Below, in pieces: positions 1-9,527 of a stretch of 64,000 bases of DNA (its first letter is position 1; the number at the start of each line of letters is the position of its first letter). This DNA comes from Bradyrhizobium nivariense. Lineage in GTDB: Bacteria; Pseudomonadota; Alphaproteobacteria; Rhizobiales; Xanthobacteraceae. Location: NCBI RefSeq assembly GCF_029846715.1, contig NZ_JARVWW010000006.1:124001-188000 (forward strand), given 5' to 3'. The translations under genes and the position numbers were made by a program. Under the pieces are notes generated by a model. The model was not told the origin of the DNA. It saw only the letters and a list, made by a program, of their open reading frames with translations, and ran no database searches.

Positions 1-3000
1 GCGGGCCGATGACCCTGGTGATCGAGCGCCCTGATGGTGTCGAATTCCGCCGCGCCGTGCTGTCCGACCAGGGTGCCGGCGGACGCTCGTTGTCCGTGCC
101 GCTCAACTCGGCCGTCCCGACCGGGACCTGGCGGGTGCGCGCCTTCACCGATCCGAAGGGGTCGTCGGTCGGCGAGACCACCTTCATGGTCGAGGACTAC
201 GTCCCTGACAGGATCGAATTCGACTTGTCTGCCAAGGACAAGCTGATCAAAGCTAACGCTCCAGTGGAGCTTAAGGCGGACGGTCATTTCCTCTATGGCG
301 CGCCGGCCTCGGGCCTGGCGCTCGAAGGCGACATGCTGGTTGCGCCCGCGTCCGAGCGGCCGGGCTTTGCCGGCTACCAGTTCGGCGTCGCCGACGAGGA
401 GACCACCTCGAACGAGCGCACGCCGCTGGAGAACCTGCCCGAGGCCGACGCCAACGGCGTTGCGACCTTCCCGGTGACGCTGGACAAGCAGCCCGCCTCG
501 ACGCGGCCGCAGGAGGCGCAGATTTTCGTCCGCATGGTCGAGACCGGCGGCCGTGCCGTCGAGCGCAAGATCGTGCTGCCGGTCGCACCCGCGGCCGCGA
601 TGATTGGCATCAAGCCGCTGTTTGGCGACAAGAACGTCGCCGAGGGCGACAAGGCCGATTTCGATGTCGTGTTCGTCTCGCCCGAGGGCGAGAGGCTTCG
701 CCGCGACGGCCTGCGCTACGAGCTCCTGAAGATGGAGTCGCGCTACCAATGGTATCGCCAGAGCAATTACTGGGAGTACGAGCCGGTCAAGTCGACCTCG
801 CGCATCTCTGACGGTGACGTGACCGTTGCCGCCGACAAGCCGTCGCGGATCTCGCTGACCCCGCAGCCCGGCCGCTACCGGCTCGACGTCAAGTCGAACG
901 ACGCTGACGGCCCGGTGACCTCGGTGCAGTTCGACGTCGGCTGGTATTCCGACGGCAGCGCCGACACGCCGGACCTCTTGGAGACCTCGATCGACAAGCC
1001 GCAGTACGCCTCGGGCGACACCATGACCGTCTCGGTCAACGTCCGCAGCGCCGGCAAGCTGACCGTCAACGTGCTTGGCGACCGCCTGCTGACGACGCAG
1101 ACCATCGACGTCAAGGAAGGTACCGCACAGGTGAAGCTCCCGGTCGGCAAGGACTGGGGCACCGGCGCCTATGTGGTAGCGACGCTACGCCGTCCGCTCG
1201 ATGCGGCCGCGCAACGCATGCCGGGCCGGGCGATCGGACTCAAGTGGTTCGGCATCGACAAGCAGACCCGCACGCTCCAGGTGAAGCTGACGCCGCCGGC
1301 ACTGATTCGGCCGAATGCGATGTTGAAGATCCCGGTCAAGCTCGACGGCCTCAATCCGGGCGAGGACGCCAAGATCGTCATCGCCGCGGTCGACGTCGGC
1401 ATCCTCAACCTCACCAATTACAAGCCGCCGGCGCCGGACGACTATTATCTCGGCCAGCGCCGCCTGAGCGCGGAGATCCGCGATCTCTATGGGCAACTGA
1501 TCGACGGCATGTCGGGTACGCGCGGGCAGATCAAGTCCGGCGGCGACGCCGGTGCCGCCGAGCTCCAGGGCTCGCCGCCCGCGCAAAAGCCGCTCGCGCT
1601 CTATTCGGGCATCGTCACCGTCGCCGCCGACGGTACCGCAGAAGTGAGCTTCGACATTCCGGAGTTCGCCGGGACCGCGCGCGTGATGGCGGTGGCGTGG
1701 ACCGCGACAAAGCTCGGCCGTGCCAACACGGATGTGGTGATCCGCGATCCCGTGGTGCTGACCACGACCCTGCCGCGTTTCCTGCTCAACGGCGACCACG
1801 GCACCGTCAATCTCGAGATCGATAATGTCGAGGGGCAGGCCGGCGATTACGTCATCAACGTGAAGACGGGCGGCCCGGTGAAGATATCAGGCAATCCCGC
1901 AAGCACGGTCAAGCTCGCCGCCAAGCAGCGCAACTCTTTCTCGCTCGCCATCGACGCGACGGCGGCGGGGCAGGCGACGCTCGACGTCGACATCAAGGGG
2001 CCGCATGGCCTGGCGCTGGCGCGCCATTATGCGCTCGACGTCAAGGCGGCGACCCAGGTGCTGGCGCGGCGCTCGATCCGGACGCTGGCGAAGGGTGAGA
2101 GCCTGACGTTGACCTCGGATATGTTCGCCGATCTCGTGCCGGGCACCGGTAGCGTCTCGGTCTCGGCCAGCCTGTCGACTGCGCTCGATGCGGCGACGAT
2201 CCTCAAAGCGCTCGATCGCTATCCCTATGGCTGCTCGGAGCAGATCACCAGCCGCGCCATGCCACTGCTCTATGTCAACGAGCTTGCGGCCGGCGCGCAT
2301 CTGGCCATGGACACCGACGTCGATCAGCGCATCCGCGACGCCATCGAGCGGCTGCTGGCGCGCCAGGGCTCGAACGGCTCGTTCGGCCTGTGGTCGGCCG
2401 GCGGTGACGATTCCTGGCTCGACGCGTATGTGACGGACTTCCTGACCCGCGCCCGCGAAAAGGGTTTTGTGGTGCCGGATGTGCTGTTCAAGAATGCGCT
2501 GGATCGAATCCGCAACTCCGTCGTCAACGGCAACGAGCCGGAAAAGGACGGCGGCCGCGATCTCGCCTACGGCCTCTACGTGCTCGCGCGCAACGGCGCG
2601 GCGCCGATCGGCGACCTCCGCTATCTCGCCGACACCAAGCTGAGCAACCTCGCAACTCCCATCGCGAAGTCGCAGCTCGCCGCGGCGCTCGCGCTGGTCG
2701 GCGACCGCAACCGCGCGGAACGGGTGTATGGCGCCGCGCTCGACAGCCTCGCGCCAAAGCCTGTGCTGGAGTTCGGCCGCACCGATTACGGCTCGCAGCT
2801 CCGCGATGCCGCTGCGCTGGTCTCCCTTGCCAGTGAAGGCAATGCGCCGAAGGCGACGCTGACGCAGGCGGTGTCGCGGGTCGAGACCGCGCGCGGGCTG
2901 ACGCCCTATACCTCCACGCAGGAGAATGCGTGGATGGTGCTGGCGGCGCGCGCGCTCGCCAAGGAGAATCTGTCCATGGAGATCGACGGCCAGCCGGTCA

Positions 3001-3581
3001 AGACCGCGCTGTACCGCAGCTACAAGGCCGCGACCTTGGAGGGCAAGCCGCTGAAGATCACCAATACCGGCGACGCGCCGGTGCAGGCGGTGGTCTCGGT
3101 GTCGGGCTCGCCGGTGACGCCGGAGCCTGCGGCATCGAACGGCTTCAAGATCGAGCGCAATTACTTCTCGCTCGACGGCAAGCCCGCCGATATCAGCAAG
3201 GTCAAGCAGAACGACCGCTTCGCCGTGGTGCTGAAGATCACCGAGGCCAAGCCCGAGTACGGCCACATCATGGTGTCCGACTATCTGCCGGCCGGCCTGG
3301 AGATCGACAATCCAAAACTGGTGTCGTCGGGTGACAGCGGAACGCTGGGCTGGATCGAGGACGGCGAAGAGCCGGAGGATACCGAGTTCCGCGACGACCG
3401 CTTCACGGCGGCCGTCGACCGGGCCTCGGATTCCAAGGCGGTCTTCACGGTGGCCTATGTCGTGCGTGTGGTCTCGCCCGGCAAATACGTGCTGCCGCAG
3501 GCCTATGTCGAGGACATGTACAATCCCTCGCGTTATGGGCGCACGGGGACGGGCAACGTCGAGGTGCGGGCGGCGAAGTGA
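1..3581 (+). CDS. Alpha-2-macroglobulin family protein, 5' end outside window
   Basis: Periplasmic, probably membrane-anchored bacterial alpha-2-macroglobulin, a protease-trapping protein of the envelope. About 1192 residues are visible and the reading frame is open to the window edge; bacterial members are usually 1600-1900 residues, so the N-terminal signal and first MG domains lie upstream. Visible are beta-rich MG domains, then a YGCSEQ segment whose CxEQ is the thioester motif (Cys about residue 742 counting from the ATG at 9), followed by the alpha-helical thioester domain and a C-terminal beta domain with PAGLEIDNP. The stop codon overlaps the start of the following penicillin-binding protein 1C gene by 4 nt, the classical partnership in which A2M defends a breached envelope and PBP1C repairs the wall. 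Family call is firm; the protease target is unknown. Confidence 0.93.
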   Translation, partial: GPMTLVIERPDGVEFRRAVLSDQGAGGRSLSVPLNSAVPTGTWRVRAFTDPKGSSVGETTFMVEDYVPDRIEFDLSAKDKLIKANAPVELKADGHFLYGAPASGLALEGDMLVAPASERPGFAGYQFGVADEETTSNERTPLENLPEADANGVATFPVTLDKQPASTRPQEAQIFVRMVETGGRAVERKIVLPVAPAAAMIGIKPLFGDKNVAEGDKADFDVVFVSPEGERLRRDGLRYELLKMESRYQWYRQSNYWEYEPVKSTSRISDGDVTVAADKPSRISLTPQPGRYRLDVKSNDADGPVTSVQFDVGWYSDGSADTPDLLETSIDKPQYASGDTMTVSVNVRSAGKLTVNVLGDRLLTTQTIDVKEGTAQVKLPVGKDWGTGAYVVATLRRPLDAAAQRMPGRAIGLKWFGIDKQTRTLQVKLTPPALIRPNAMLKIPVKLDGLNPGEDAKIVIAAVDVGILNLTNYKPPAPDDYYLGQRRLSAEIRDLYGQLIDGMSGTRGQIKSGGDAGAAELQGSPPAQKPLALYSGIVTVAADGTAEVSFDIPEFAGTARVMAVAWTATKLGRANTDVVIRDPVVLTTTLPRFLLNGDHGTVNLEIDNVEGQAGDYVINVKTGGPVKISGNPASTVKLAAKQRNSFSLAIDATAAGQATLDVDIKGPHGLALARHYALDVKAATQVLARRSIRTLAKGESLTLTSDMFADLVPGTGSVSVSASLSTALDAATILKALDRYPYGCSEQITSRAMPLLYVNELAAGAHLAMDTDVDQRIRDAIERLLARQGSNGSFGLWSAGGDDSWLDAYVTDFLTRAREKGFVVPDVLFKNALDRIRNSVVNGNEPEKDGGRDLAYGLYVLARNGAAPIGDLRYLADTKLSNLATPIAKSQLAAALALVGDRNRAERVYGAALDSLAPKPVLEFGRTDYGSQLRDAAALVSLASEGNAPKATLTQAVSRVETARGLTPYTSTQENAWMVLAARALAKENLSMEIDGQPVKTALYRSYKAATLEGKPLKITNTGDAPVQAVVSVSGSPVTPEPAASNGFKIERNYFSLDGKPADISKVKQNDRFAVVLKITEAKPEYGHIMVSDYLPAGLEIDNPKLVSSGDSGTLGWIEDGEEPEDTEFRDDRFTAAVDRASDSKAVFTVAYVVRVVSPGKYVLPQAYVEDMYNPSRYGRTGTGNVEVRAAK

Positions 3582-5725
3582 GTGATGGCGAGATGAGCGA
3601 TGTGGAGAGAGACCACGTGGATGGCCGGGACGAGCCCGGCCATGACCGAGTGAGGGGCTGGGGCCATCGCGTCCTCTCTGGCCTCGCGCTCACGCTCATC
3701 CTCGCCGTCTGCGCTTTCGTCGTCTGGGTCTACTCCCTCGACCCGCTGCCTTTCGACGAAGCCCGCCAGGTCTCCACCACCATCATCGACCGCAACGGCA
3801 AGCTGCTGCGCGCCTATGCGATGGCGGATGGGCGCTGGCGGCTGCCGGTCGAGACAAAGGCGAATGTCGATCCGACCTATCTCAAACTGCTGCTGGCCTA
3901 TGAGGACCAGCGCTTCTACGCACATGACGGCATCGACCCGCTGGCGCTGGGGCGCGCTGCGTTTCAGCTTGGGACGCGCGGCCACATCGTCTCGGGCGGC
4001 TCGACCATCTCGATGCAGCTCGCGCGGCTGATGGAGCCGAGGCGGCAGCGCTCGCTCTATGCAAAGCTGCGGCAGATGGTGCGTGCGATCGAGATCGAGC
4101 GGAGCTTGAGCAAGGAGCAGATCCTCGACCTCTACCTCGCGCTCGCGCCTTACGGCGGCAACCTCGAAGGCATTCGCGCCGCCTCGATCGCCTATCTCGG
4201 CAAGGAGCCGAAGCGGTTGTCGCTGGCGGAAGCCGCGCTGCTGGTCGCGCTGCCGCAATCGCCGGAGACCCGCAGGCTCGACCGCTATCCCGAGGCGGCG
4301 CGCAAAGCGCGTGACCGCGTGCTCGACCGCATGGTCGAGGAACATGAGGTCAGCCTCGACGATGCGGTACAGGCCAAGGCCGTTCCCGTACCAAAACTGC
4401 GCAAGCCGATGCCGATCCTGGCGCCGCATGCCTCCGACGCGGCGCTTGCGACGGTCAAGGACACGCCCGTCATCAAGCTGACGCTCGATGCCAACCTCCA
4501 GAAGGTGTTGGAGCCGCTGGCGCGCGACCGCGCCATTGCACTGGGGCCGAACATCTCGGTCGGCATCATCGTGATCGACAATGAGAGCGGCGACGTGCTG
4601 GCGCGCGTCGGCTCGGCGGATTATTTCGACGAGCGCCGGGCAGGGCAGGTCGACATGACCCGCGCCATCCGATCGCCGGGATCGACGCTGAAACCTTTTA
4701 TCTACGGGCTCGCTTTCGAGGACGGGTTCGTTCACCCCGACAGTTTGATCGACGACCGCCCGGTCCGCTTCGGCTCCTACGCGCCGGAAAATTTCGACAT
4801 GACGTTCCAGGGCACGGTTCCGGTGAAAAAGGCGCTGCAGATGTCGCTGAACGTGCCCGCGATCGTCCTGCTCGACCGCGTCGGCGCGAGCCGACTGGCG
4901 TCGCGGCTGCGCCAGGCCGGCGGCAATCTGGTTCTGCCCAAAGACGAGGCGCCGGGGCTTGCCATGGGCCTTGGCGGCGTCGGCGTGACGCTGCAGGACC
5001 TCGCCCAGCTCTATGCGGGCTTCGCCCGGCTCGGCACCACCAAGCCGCTGCGCGAGATCATGACTGACAGAGACGACCGCGAGCCGCTGCGGCTGCTCGA
5101 TCAGGTCGCGGCCTGGCAAGTCGGCAATGTGCTGCTCGGCACCCCGCCGCCGGAGAACGCGGCCCACAACCGCATTGCCTTCAAGACCGGCACCTCCTAC
5201 GGCTACCGTGACGCCTGGTCGATGGGCTTCGACGGCCGCATGACCATCGGCGTCTGGGTCGGCCGGCCCGACGGCGCGCCGGTTCCGGGCCTGATCGGCA
5301 GGGTCGCCGCGGCGCCGATCCTGTTCGACGCCTTCGCCCGGACTGGCAAGACGTTGGCGCCGTTGCCGAAGCCACCAAAGGGAACCCTGGTCGCCAGCAA
5401 CACCAAGCTGCCGTTGCCCTTGAGGCGGTTCCGCCCGGTCGGGGATCTGGTCCGGACGGGGGGCGAACAGGCTCTGCACATCCAGTTCCCCCTGAACGGC
5501 TCGCGGATCGACGTCGATCGCTCGGGTGGCGAGGGGGGCGCGGCCATGCCGGTCAAGGTCGCCGGCGGCGTCCTGCCCATGACCGTCATGGTTAATGGCA
5601 CCGCGCTGGGCGGGATCGACGGACGGCGCCAGCGGCTGATCGATCCGCCCGGTCCGGGCTTTGCGCGGCTCACCGTGATCGATGCCACGGGCGCCACGGA
5701 CACAGTTGTCATTCGAATTCAATGA
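3578..5725 (+). CDS. pbpC: Penicillin-binding protein 1C (bifunctional transglycosylase/transpeptidase)
   Basis: Class A peptidoglycan synthase that polymerises lipid II and crosslinks peptides on the periplasmic face of the inner membrane. A single N-terminal membrane anchor (about residues 30-50) precedes a GT51 transglycosylase domain with EDQRFYAHDG near residue 109. The transpeptidase domain shows STLK (Ser369, Lys372), SLN at 423 and KTGTS at 536. The last ~90 residues match the C-terminal domain typical of PBP1C. The 715-residue length fits the family. The GTG at 3578 overlaps the upstream A2M stop as GTGA; an ATG at 3593 is an alternative start. Translational coupling with the A2M gene suggests co-expression as an envelope-repair pair. 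Confidence 0.94.
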   Translation: MSDGEMSDVERDHVDGRDEPGHDRVRGWGHRVLSGLALTLILAVCAFVVWVYSLDPLPFDEARQVSTTIIDRNGKLLRAYAMADGRWRLPVETKANVDPTYLKLLLAYEDQRFYAHDGIDPLALGRAAFQLGTRGHIVSGGSTISMQLARLMEPRRQRSLYAKLRQMVRAIEIERSLSKEQILDLYLALAPYGGNLEGIRAASIAYLGKEPKRLSLAEAALLVALPQSPETRRLDRYPEAARKARDRVLDRMVEEHEVSLDDAVQAKAVPVPKLRKPMPILAPHASDAALATVKDTPVIKLTLDANLQKVLEPLARDRAIALGPNISVGIIVIDNESGDVLARVGSADYFDERRAGQVDMTRAIRSPGSTLKPFIYGLAFEDGFVHPDSLIDDRPVRFGSYAPENFDMTFQGTVPVKKALQMSLNVPAIVLLDRVGASRLASRLRQAGGNLVLPKDEAPGLAMGLGGVGVTLQDLAQLYAGFARLGTTKPLREIMTDRDDREPLRLLDQVAAWQVGNVLLGTPPPENAAHNRIAFKTGTSYGYRDAWSMGFDGRMTIGVWVGRPDGAPVPGLIGRVAAAPILFDAFARTGKTLAPLPKPPKGTLVASNTKLPLPLRRFRPVGDLVRTGGEQALHIQFPLNGSRIDVDRSGGEGGAAMPVKVAGGVLPMTVMVNGTALGGIDGRRQRLIDPPGPGFARLTVIDATGATDTVVIRIQ

Positions 5726-5775
5726 GCCTGCCTCAAGCGGTTGTGGCAATGACGGTTTCAGCGTAAGCGGAACCA

Positions 5776-7518
5776 ATGGCCGAGACCTACCCAACACCCC
5801 GTTTTGGAGCTCCCCGCGAGCCGAAATCCCCGGTGAATCCGGGCAGCCGGCTCGTGTCCATGTTCGACATCGCCACAGCCAGCCATGCTCGCGCGGTCGG
5901 CTTCCTGCTGCTGTGCGCGCTGCTGCTGTTCCTGCCGGGCTTCTTCACCATCCCGCCGGTTGACCGCGACGAGGCGCGCTTTGCGCAAGCGACCAAGCAG
6001 ATGGTCGAGAGCGGCGATTATGTCGACATCCGCTTCCAGGAGGACGTCCGCTACAAGAAGCCGGTCGGCATCTACTGGTTGCAGTCGGCTGCGGTTGAAG
6101 TCGCGTCTGCGCTCAAGCTGCCGAAGGCCGAATTGCGGATCTGGGTCTACCGGCTGCCGTCGCTGATCGGCGCCATCGGTGCCGTGCTCATGACCTATTG
6201 GGCGGCGCTCGGCTTCGTCACGCGCCGCGCCGCGGTGCTCGCAGCACTCCTGATGTGCGCCTCCGTGCTGCTCGGCGTCGAGGCGCGGCTTGCGAAAACC
6301 GACGCGATGCTGCTGTTCTGCGTGGTCGCCGCGATGGGCGCGATGGGGCGGGCCTATCTGTCGTGGCAGCGCGCCGAGGACGAGACCCATCCGCCCTGGA
6401 CCTGGTCCGCGATCTTCTGGACGGCTCTCGCTGTGGGCATCCTGATCAAGGGCCCGCTCATCCTGATGTTCGCAGGCCTGACCATCGTCGCGCTCGCGAT
6501 CCAGGACCGCGATGCCTCCTGGCTGTGGAAGCTGCGCCCGCTCTGGGGCCTGATGTGGATGCTGGTGCTGGTGCTGCCCTGGTTCGTCGCGATCTTCTGG
6601 CGCGCGGGCGATGCCTTCTTCGCCGATTCCGTCGGCGGCGACATGCTGAGCAAGTTAGGGGCTCAGGAGTCCCACGGCGCGCCGCCTGGACTGTACCTGG
6701 CGCTGTTCTGGATCACGTTCTGGCCCGGCGCGCCGCTCGCGGCGATGGCAGCGCCCGCGGTCTGGCGCGCGCGGCGCGAGCCCGGCGCCCAATTCCTGCT
6801 GGCCTGGCTGGTCCCGTCCTGGATCGTGTTCGAGGCGGTGCTGACCAAGCTGCCGCATTACGTGCTGCCGCTGTACCCTGCGATCGCGATCCTCACCGCG
6901 GGCGCGCTGGAGCGGCGCGTGCTGTCGTGGTCCTGGCTGATGCGCGGCTCGGCCTGGTGGTTCGCGATTCCCGTGGCCGGCTCGATCATCGCCGTTATCG
7001 GCGCTGTGATGCTGACGCGGCAACCGGCCTTCGTAGCCTGGCCGTTCATCGCGGCCTCGCTGATCTTCGGCCTGTTCGCCTGGTGGCTTCACGACAACAA
7101 CCACGCCGAGCGCTCGCTGCTCAACGCGCTGGTCGCAGCCCTGATGCTCGCGGTGACGGTCTACGGCATCGTGCTGCCGTCGCTGACGCCGCTGTTTCCG
7201 AGCATCGAGGTCGCACGCGCGCTTCGCAACGTCACCTGCGTCGGCCCGAAGGCGGCCGCGGCCGGCTATCACGAGCCGAGCCTCGTCTTCCTGACGGGCA
7301 CGCAGACGTTGCTCACCGACGGTTCGGGCGCGGCGGATTTCCTGCGGCAGGGGAGCTGCCGTTTCGCGCTGATCGAGCAGCGTTCGGAGCGCGGCTTCGT
7401 GCAGCGCGCCGAGGCGATCGGGCTGCGCTACAAGGTTGGCACGCGCATCGACGGCTATAATTTCTCGCAAGGGCGCGCGATCTCGATCTCGATCTTCCGT
7501 TCGGAAGGCACCGAGTAG
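5776..7518 (+). CDS. ArnT/PMT-like family 39 glycosyltransferase
   Basis: Polytopic inner-membrane glycosyltransferase of the PMT_2/ArnT type, which moves a sugar from a polyprenyl-phosphate carrier onto lipid A or another envelope acceptor on the periplasmic side. The protein (580 residues) has a first periplasmic loop with DRDEARFA at about residues 63-70, the acidic DE motif used for catalysis in this superfamily, then KKPVGIYWLQ and about a dozen hydrophobic segments. It heads a compact set with a PAP2 phosphatase (1-nt gap), a GT2 carrier-sugar synthase and a LAB_N protein, which supports lipid A glycosylation. The donor sugar cannot be read from sequence; galacturonic acid or mannose are the precedents in rhizobia. 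An ATG at 5860 is an alternative start. Confidence 0.88.
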   Translation: MAETYPTPRFGAPREPKSPVNPGSRLVSMFDIATASHARAVGFLLLCALLLFLPGFFTIPPVDRDEARFAQATKQMVESGDYVDIRFQEDVRYKKPVGIYWLQSAAVEVASALKLPKAELRIWVYRLPSLIGAIGAVLMTYWAALGFVTRRAAVLAALLMCASVLLGVEARLAKTDAMLLFCVVAAMGAMGRAYLSWQRAEDETHPPWTWSAIFWTALAVGILIKGPLILMFAGLTIVALAIQDRDASWLWKLRPLWGLMWMLVLVLPWFVAIFWRAGDAFFADSVGGDMLSKLGAQESHGAPPGLYLALFWITFWPGAPLAAMAAPAVWRARREPGAQFLLAWLVPSWIVFEAVLTKLPHYVLPLYPAIAILTAGALERRVLSWSWLMRGSAWWFAIPVAGSIIAVIGAVMLTRQPAFVAWPFIAASLIFGLFAWWLHDNNHAERSLLNALVAALMLAVTVYGIVLPSLTPLFPSIEVARALRNVTCVGPKAAAAGYHEPSLVFLTGTQTLLTDGSGAADFLRQGSCRFALIEQRSERGFVQRAEAIGLRYKVGTRIDGYNFSQGRAISISIFRSEGTE

Positions 7519-7519
7519 G

Positions 7520-8365
7520 ATGTCGGCGCCAACCGACATCGCGCCGCGCGCGAGCTATCCCGCGCAATTGCTCGCCGTGTCGGGGAGCGCCCTGGCGCAA
7601 CTCGTTCGTACGCCGTCCCATTCGCGCCGCGCCGAGGCCGCGCGAAAGCTGGCGCGGCATTCGCTGTGGCTCGGTGCGGCAGGTGCAGCCCTGGTCATCG
7701 TGCTGATGGTCGCGTTCGATCTGACCGAGATCCAGCTGATGCCGGCGCGTGGCACGCCCGGCCTGTGGCCGATCCGCATCCTCACCGATTTCGGCAAGGA
7801 CGAGTATGTGCTCTCGGCGCTGGGGGGCGCGCTGGTGATCCTGGCGCTGGTTGCAGCGTGGCTGCACGGAGCAAGCCGCACATTGCTGCTCGGCGTCGGC
7901 ACGCGGCTGCAATTCATGTTTCTGTCTGTTGCCCTGTCCGTATTCATCGCCGAGATCCTGAAATATCTCATCGGTCGCGGACGTCCGTTCGTCGGCGGCA
8001 AGGCCAATCCGTTCAACTTCATCCCATTCGAGGGGACGGGGGCCTATGCCAGCCTGCCCTCAGGTCATGCGGTGACGGCGTTCGCGCTGGCGTTTGCGGT
8101 CTCGGCGCTGTGGCCGCGCCTGCGCGTGTTCATGTTCACTTACGCGATCGTGATCCTGCTGACGCGGCTGGTGCTGCTCGCGCACCACCCGAGTGACGTG
8201 GTGGCCGGCGCCATGGTCGGCATGGTCGGCGCCATGGCGGTGCGCTACTGGTTCGCGGCCCGCAGGCTCGGCTTTGCCATCCGTGCCGACGGCACCATTG
8301 TGCCTCTGGCAGGGGCGGTCTCGGGCCGCCTCAAAAGGGTTGCCCACGGGGCATCGGCCCCATAA
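7520..8365 (+). CDS. PAP2-family membrane lipid phosphatase
   Basis: Membrane-bound phosphatase of the type 2 phosphatidic acid phosphatase family. All three signature motifs are visible: KYLIGRGRP (KX6RP, Lys148), PSGH at 180-183 and TRLVLLAHHPSD (the SRX5HX3D-like third motif, with Thr in place of Ser). Five to six hydrophobic segments make up most of its 281 residues. The ATG sits 1 nt past the stop of the ArnT-like gene. In this context it could remove a lipid A phosphate (as LpxE does) before a sugar is added, or recycle undecaprenyl diphosphate; the sequence alone does not decide. Confidence 0.88.
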   Translation: MSAPTDIAPRASYPAQLLAVSGSALAQLVRTPSHSRRAEAARKLARHSLWLGAAGAALVIVLMVAFDLTEIQLMPARGTPGLWPIRILTDFGKDEYVLSALGGALVILALVAAWLHGASRTLLLGVGTRLQFMFLSVALSVFIAEILKYLIGRGRPFVGGKANPFNFIPFEGTGAYASLPSGHAVTAFALAFAVSALWPRLRVFMFTYAIVILLTRLVLLAHHPSDVVAGAMVGMVGAMAVRYWFAARRLGFAIRADGTIVPLAGAVSGRLKRVAHGASAP

Positions 8366-8432
8366 AAGCGGCTGCCTGCCGGGACTGCCGGTTCCTCAGG
8401 GTGCAGGCCAATTCCAACCACGAGCTTCCGAT

Positions 8433-9182
8433 TTGTCGTCGTCCCAGCCTTCGGTTTCCCAGCCCTCGGTTTCCATCGTCGTTCCCGTGCGCAACGAAGC
8501 CGACAACATCGTGCCGCTGATCGAGGAGATCGGCGCGGCGCTCGACGGCCGCTGGGCCTATGAGATCATCTACGTCAATGACGGTTCGACGGACGCGACC
8601 GGCGAACGGCTCGGCGCGGTCATGAAGCAGCGGGACAATCTGCGCCAGCTCCGCCATGCCAGATCCGGCGGCCAGTCCGCGGCAGTGCGTAGTGGCGTGC
8701 GCGCAGCGCGCGGCGCCATCGTGGCGACGCTCGACGGCGACGGCCAGAACAATCCGGCTTTCCTGCCGGACCTGATCGCGGCCGTCGAGAACGGAAGCAA
8801 GGTCGGACTTGCCGCGGGACAACGCGTCGGCCGCAAGGATACCGGTTTCAAGAAACTCCAGTCGCGCGTCGCCAACGGTGTTCGCAACGCGATCCTGAAG
8901 GACGGTACGCGCGACACCGGCTGCGGATTGAAGGCGTTCCGGCGCGAGGTGTTCCTGATGATGCCCTATTTCGACGGGCTGCATCGCTTCCTGCCGGCGC
9001 TGGTGCGCCGCGAGGGCTACGAGATCGCCTATGTTGACGTGATCGACCGGCCGCGCCGCTCCGGCGTGTCAAATTACGGTTTCTTCGACCGGCTGTGGAT
9101 CGGCATCATGGATCTCGTCGGCGTGTGGTGGCTGATCCGCCGCAAGAAGCGGACGCCAGATGTGACTGAGGTGCAGGCATGA
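8433..9182 (+). CDS. GT2 polyprenyl-phosphate sugar synthase (DPM1/ArnC-like)
   Basis: Cytoplasmic family 2 glycosyltransferase that most resembles dolichyl-phosphate mannose synthase. It probably charges a polyprenyl phosphate with a sugar for the ArnT-like enzyme upstream. Visible motifs are SIVVPVRNEADNIVPL at the start of the GT-A fold, YVNDGSTD, and LDGDGQNNP with the metal-binding acidic cluster. It lacks the two C-terminal membrane helices of ArnC-type enzymes. No ATG or GTG lies close to the conserved start; the TTG at 8433 gives 249 residues and is my choice. An upstream in-frame ATG at 8193 would overlap the PAP2 gene by 170 nt and is unlikely. The stop overlaps the next ATG as ATGA. 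Confidence 0.85.
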   Translation: MSSSQPSVSQPSVSIVVPVRNEADNIVPLIEEIGAALDGRWAYEIIYVNDGSTDATGERLGAVMKQRDNLRQLRHARSGGQSAAVRSGVRAARGAIVATLDGDGQNNPAFLPDLIAAVENGSKVGLAAGQRVGRKDTGFKKLQSRVANGVRNAILKDGTRDTGCGLKAFRREVFLMMPYFDGLHRFLPALVRREGYEIAYVDVIDRPRRSGVSNYGFFDRLWIGIMDLVGVWWLIRRKKRTPDVTEVQA

Positions 9183-9517
9183 TCATCCAATACGGTCAGG
9201 CGTTGAGCAATTATCTCTACGACGTCTTCGTCGCCAAGTTCGATTTCTGGCTGGCGTTCGGCCTCGTCGCGCAGCTGTTCTTCACCGCGCGCTTCCTCGT
9301 GCAATGGATCGCGAGCGAGCGCGCCGGCAACAGCGTGGTGCCGATGGCGTTCTGGTTCTGCTCCATGGGCGGCGGGCTGATGACGCTGGTCTATGGCGTC
9401 GTGAAGCGCGAGCCGGTGATCATCCTCGGCCAGGCGCTCGCGACCATCATCTATATCCGCAACATCATGCTGATCGTGAAGAACCGCGGCGGGGGCTCGA
9501 AGACGGTCGAGCGCTGA
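9179..9517 (+). CDS. Lipid-A-disaccharide synthase N-terminal-like (LAB_N) membrane protein
   Basis: Small (112 residues) inner-membrane protein of the LAB_N family, with about three hydrophobic segments and the family's typical FTARFLVQWIASE segment. LAB_N proteins are found beside ArnT-like and GT2 genes; they have been proposed to help handle or flip carrier-linked sugars, but I know of no settled mechanism. The 4-nt ATGA overlap with the GT2 gene points to co-translation. It is the last gene of the glycolipid cassette. Confidence 0.85.
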   Translation: MIIQYGQALSNYLYDVFVAKFDFWLAFGLVAQLFFTARFLVQWIASERAGNSVVPMAFWFCSMGGGLMTLVYGVVKREPVIILGQALATIIYIRNIMLIVKNRGGGSKTVER

Positions 9518-9527
9518 TCCGAGGCGA

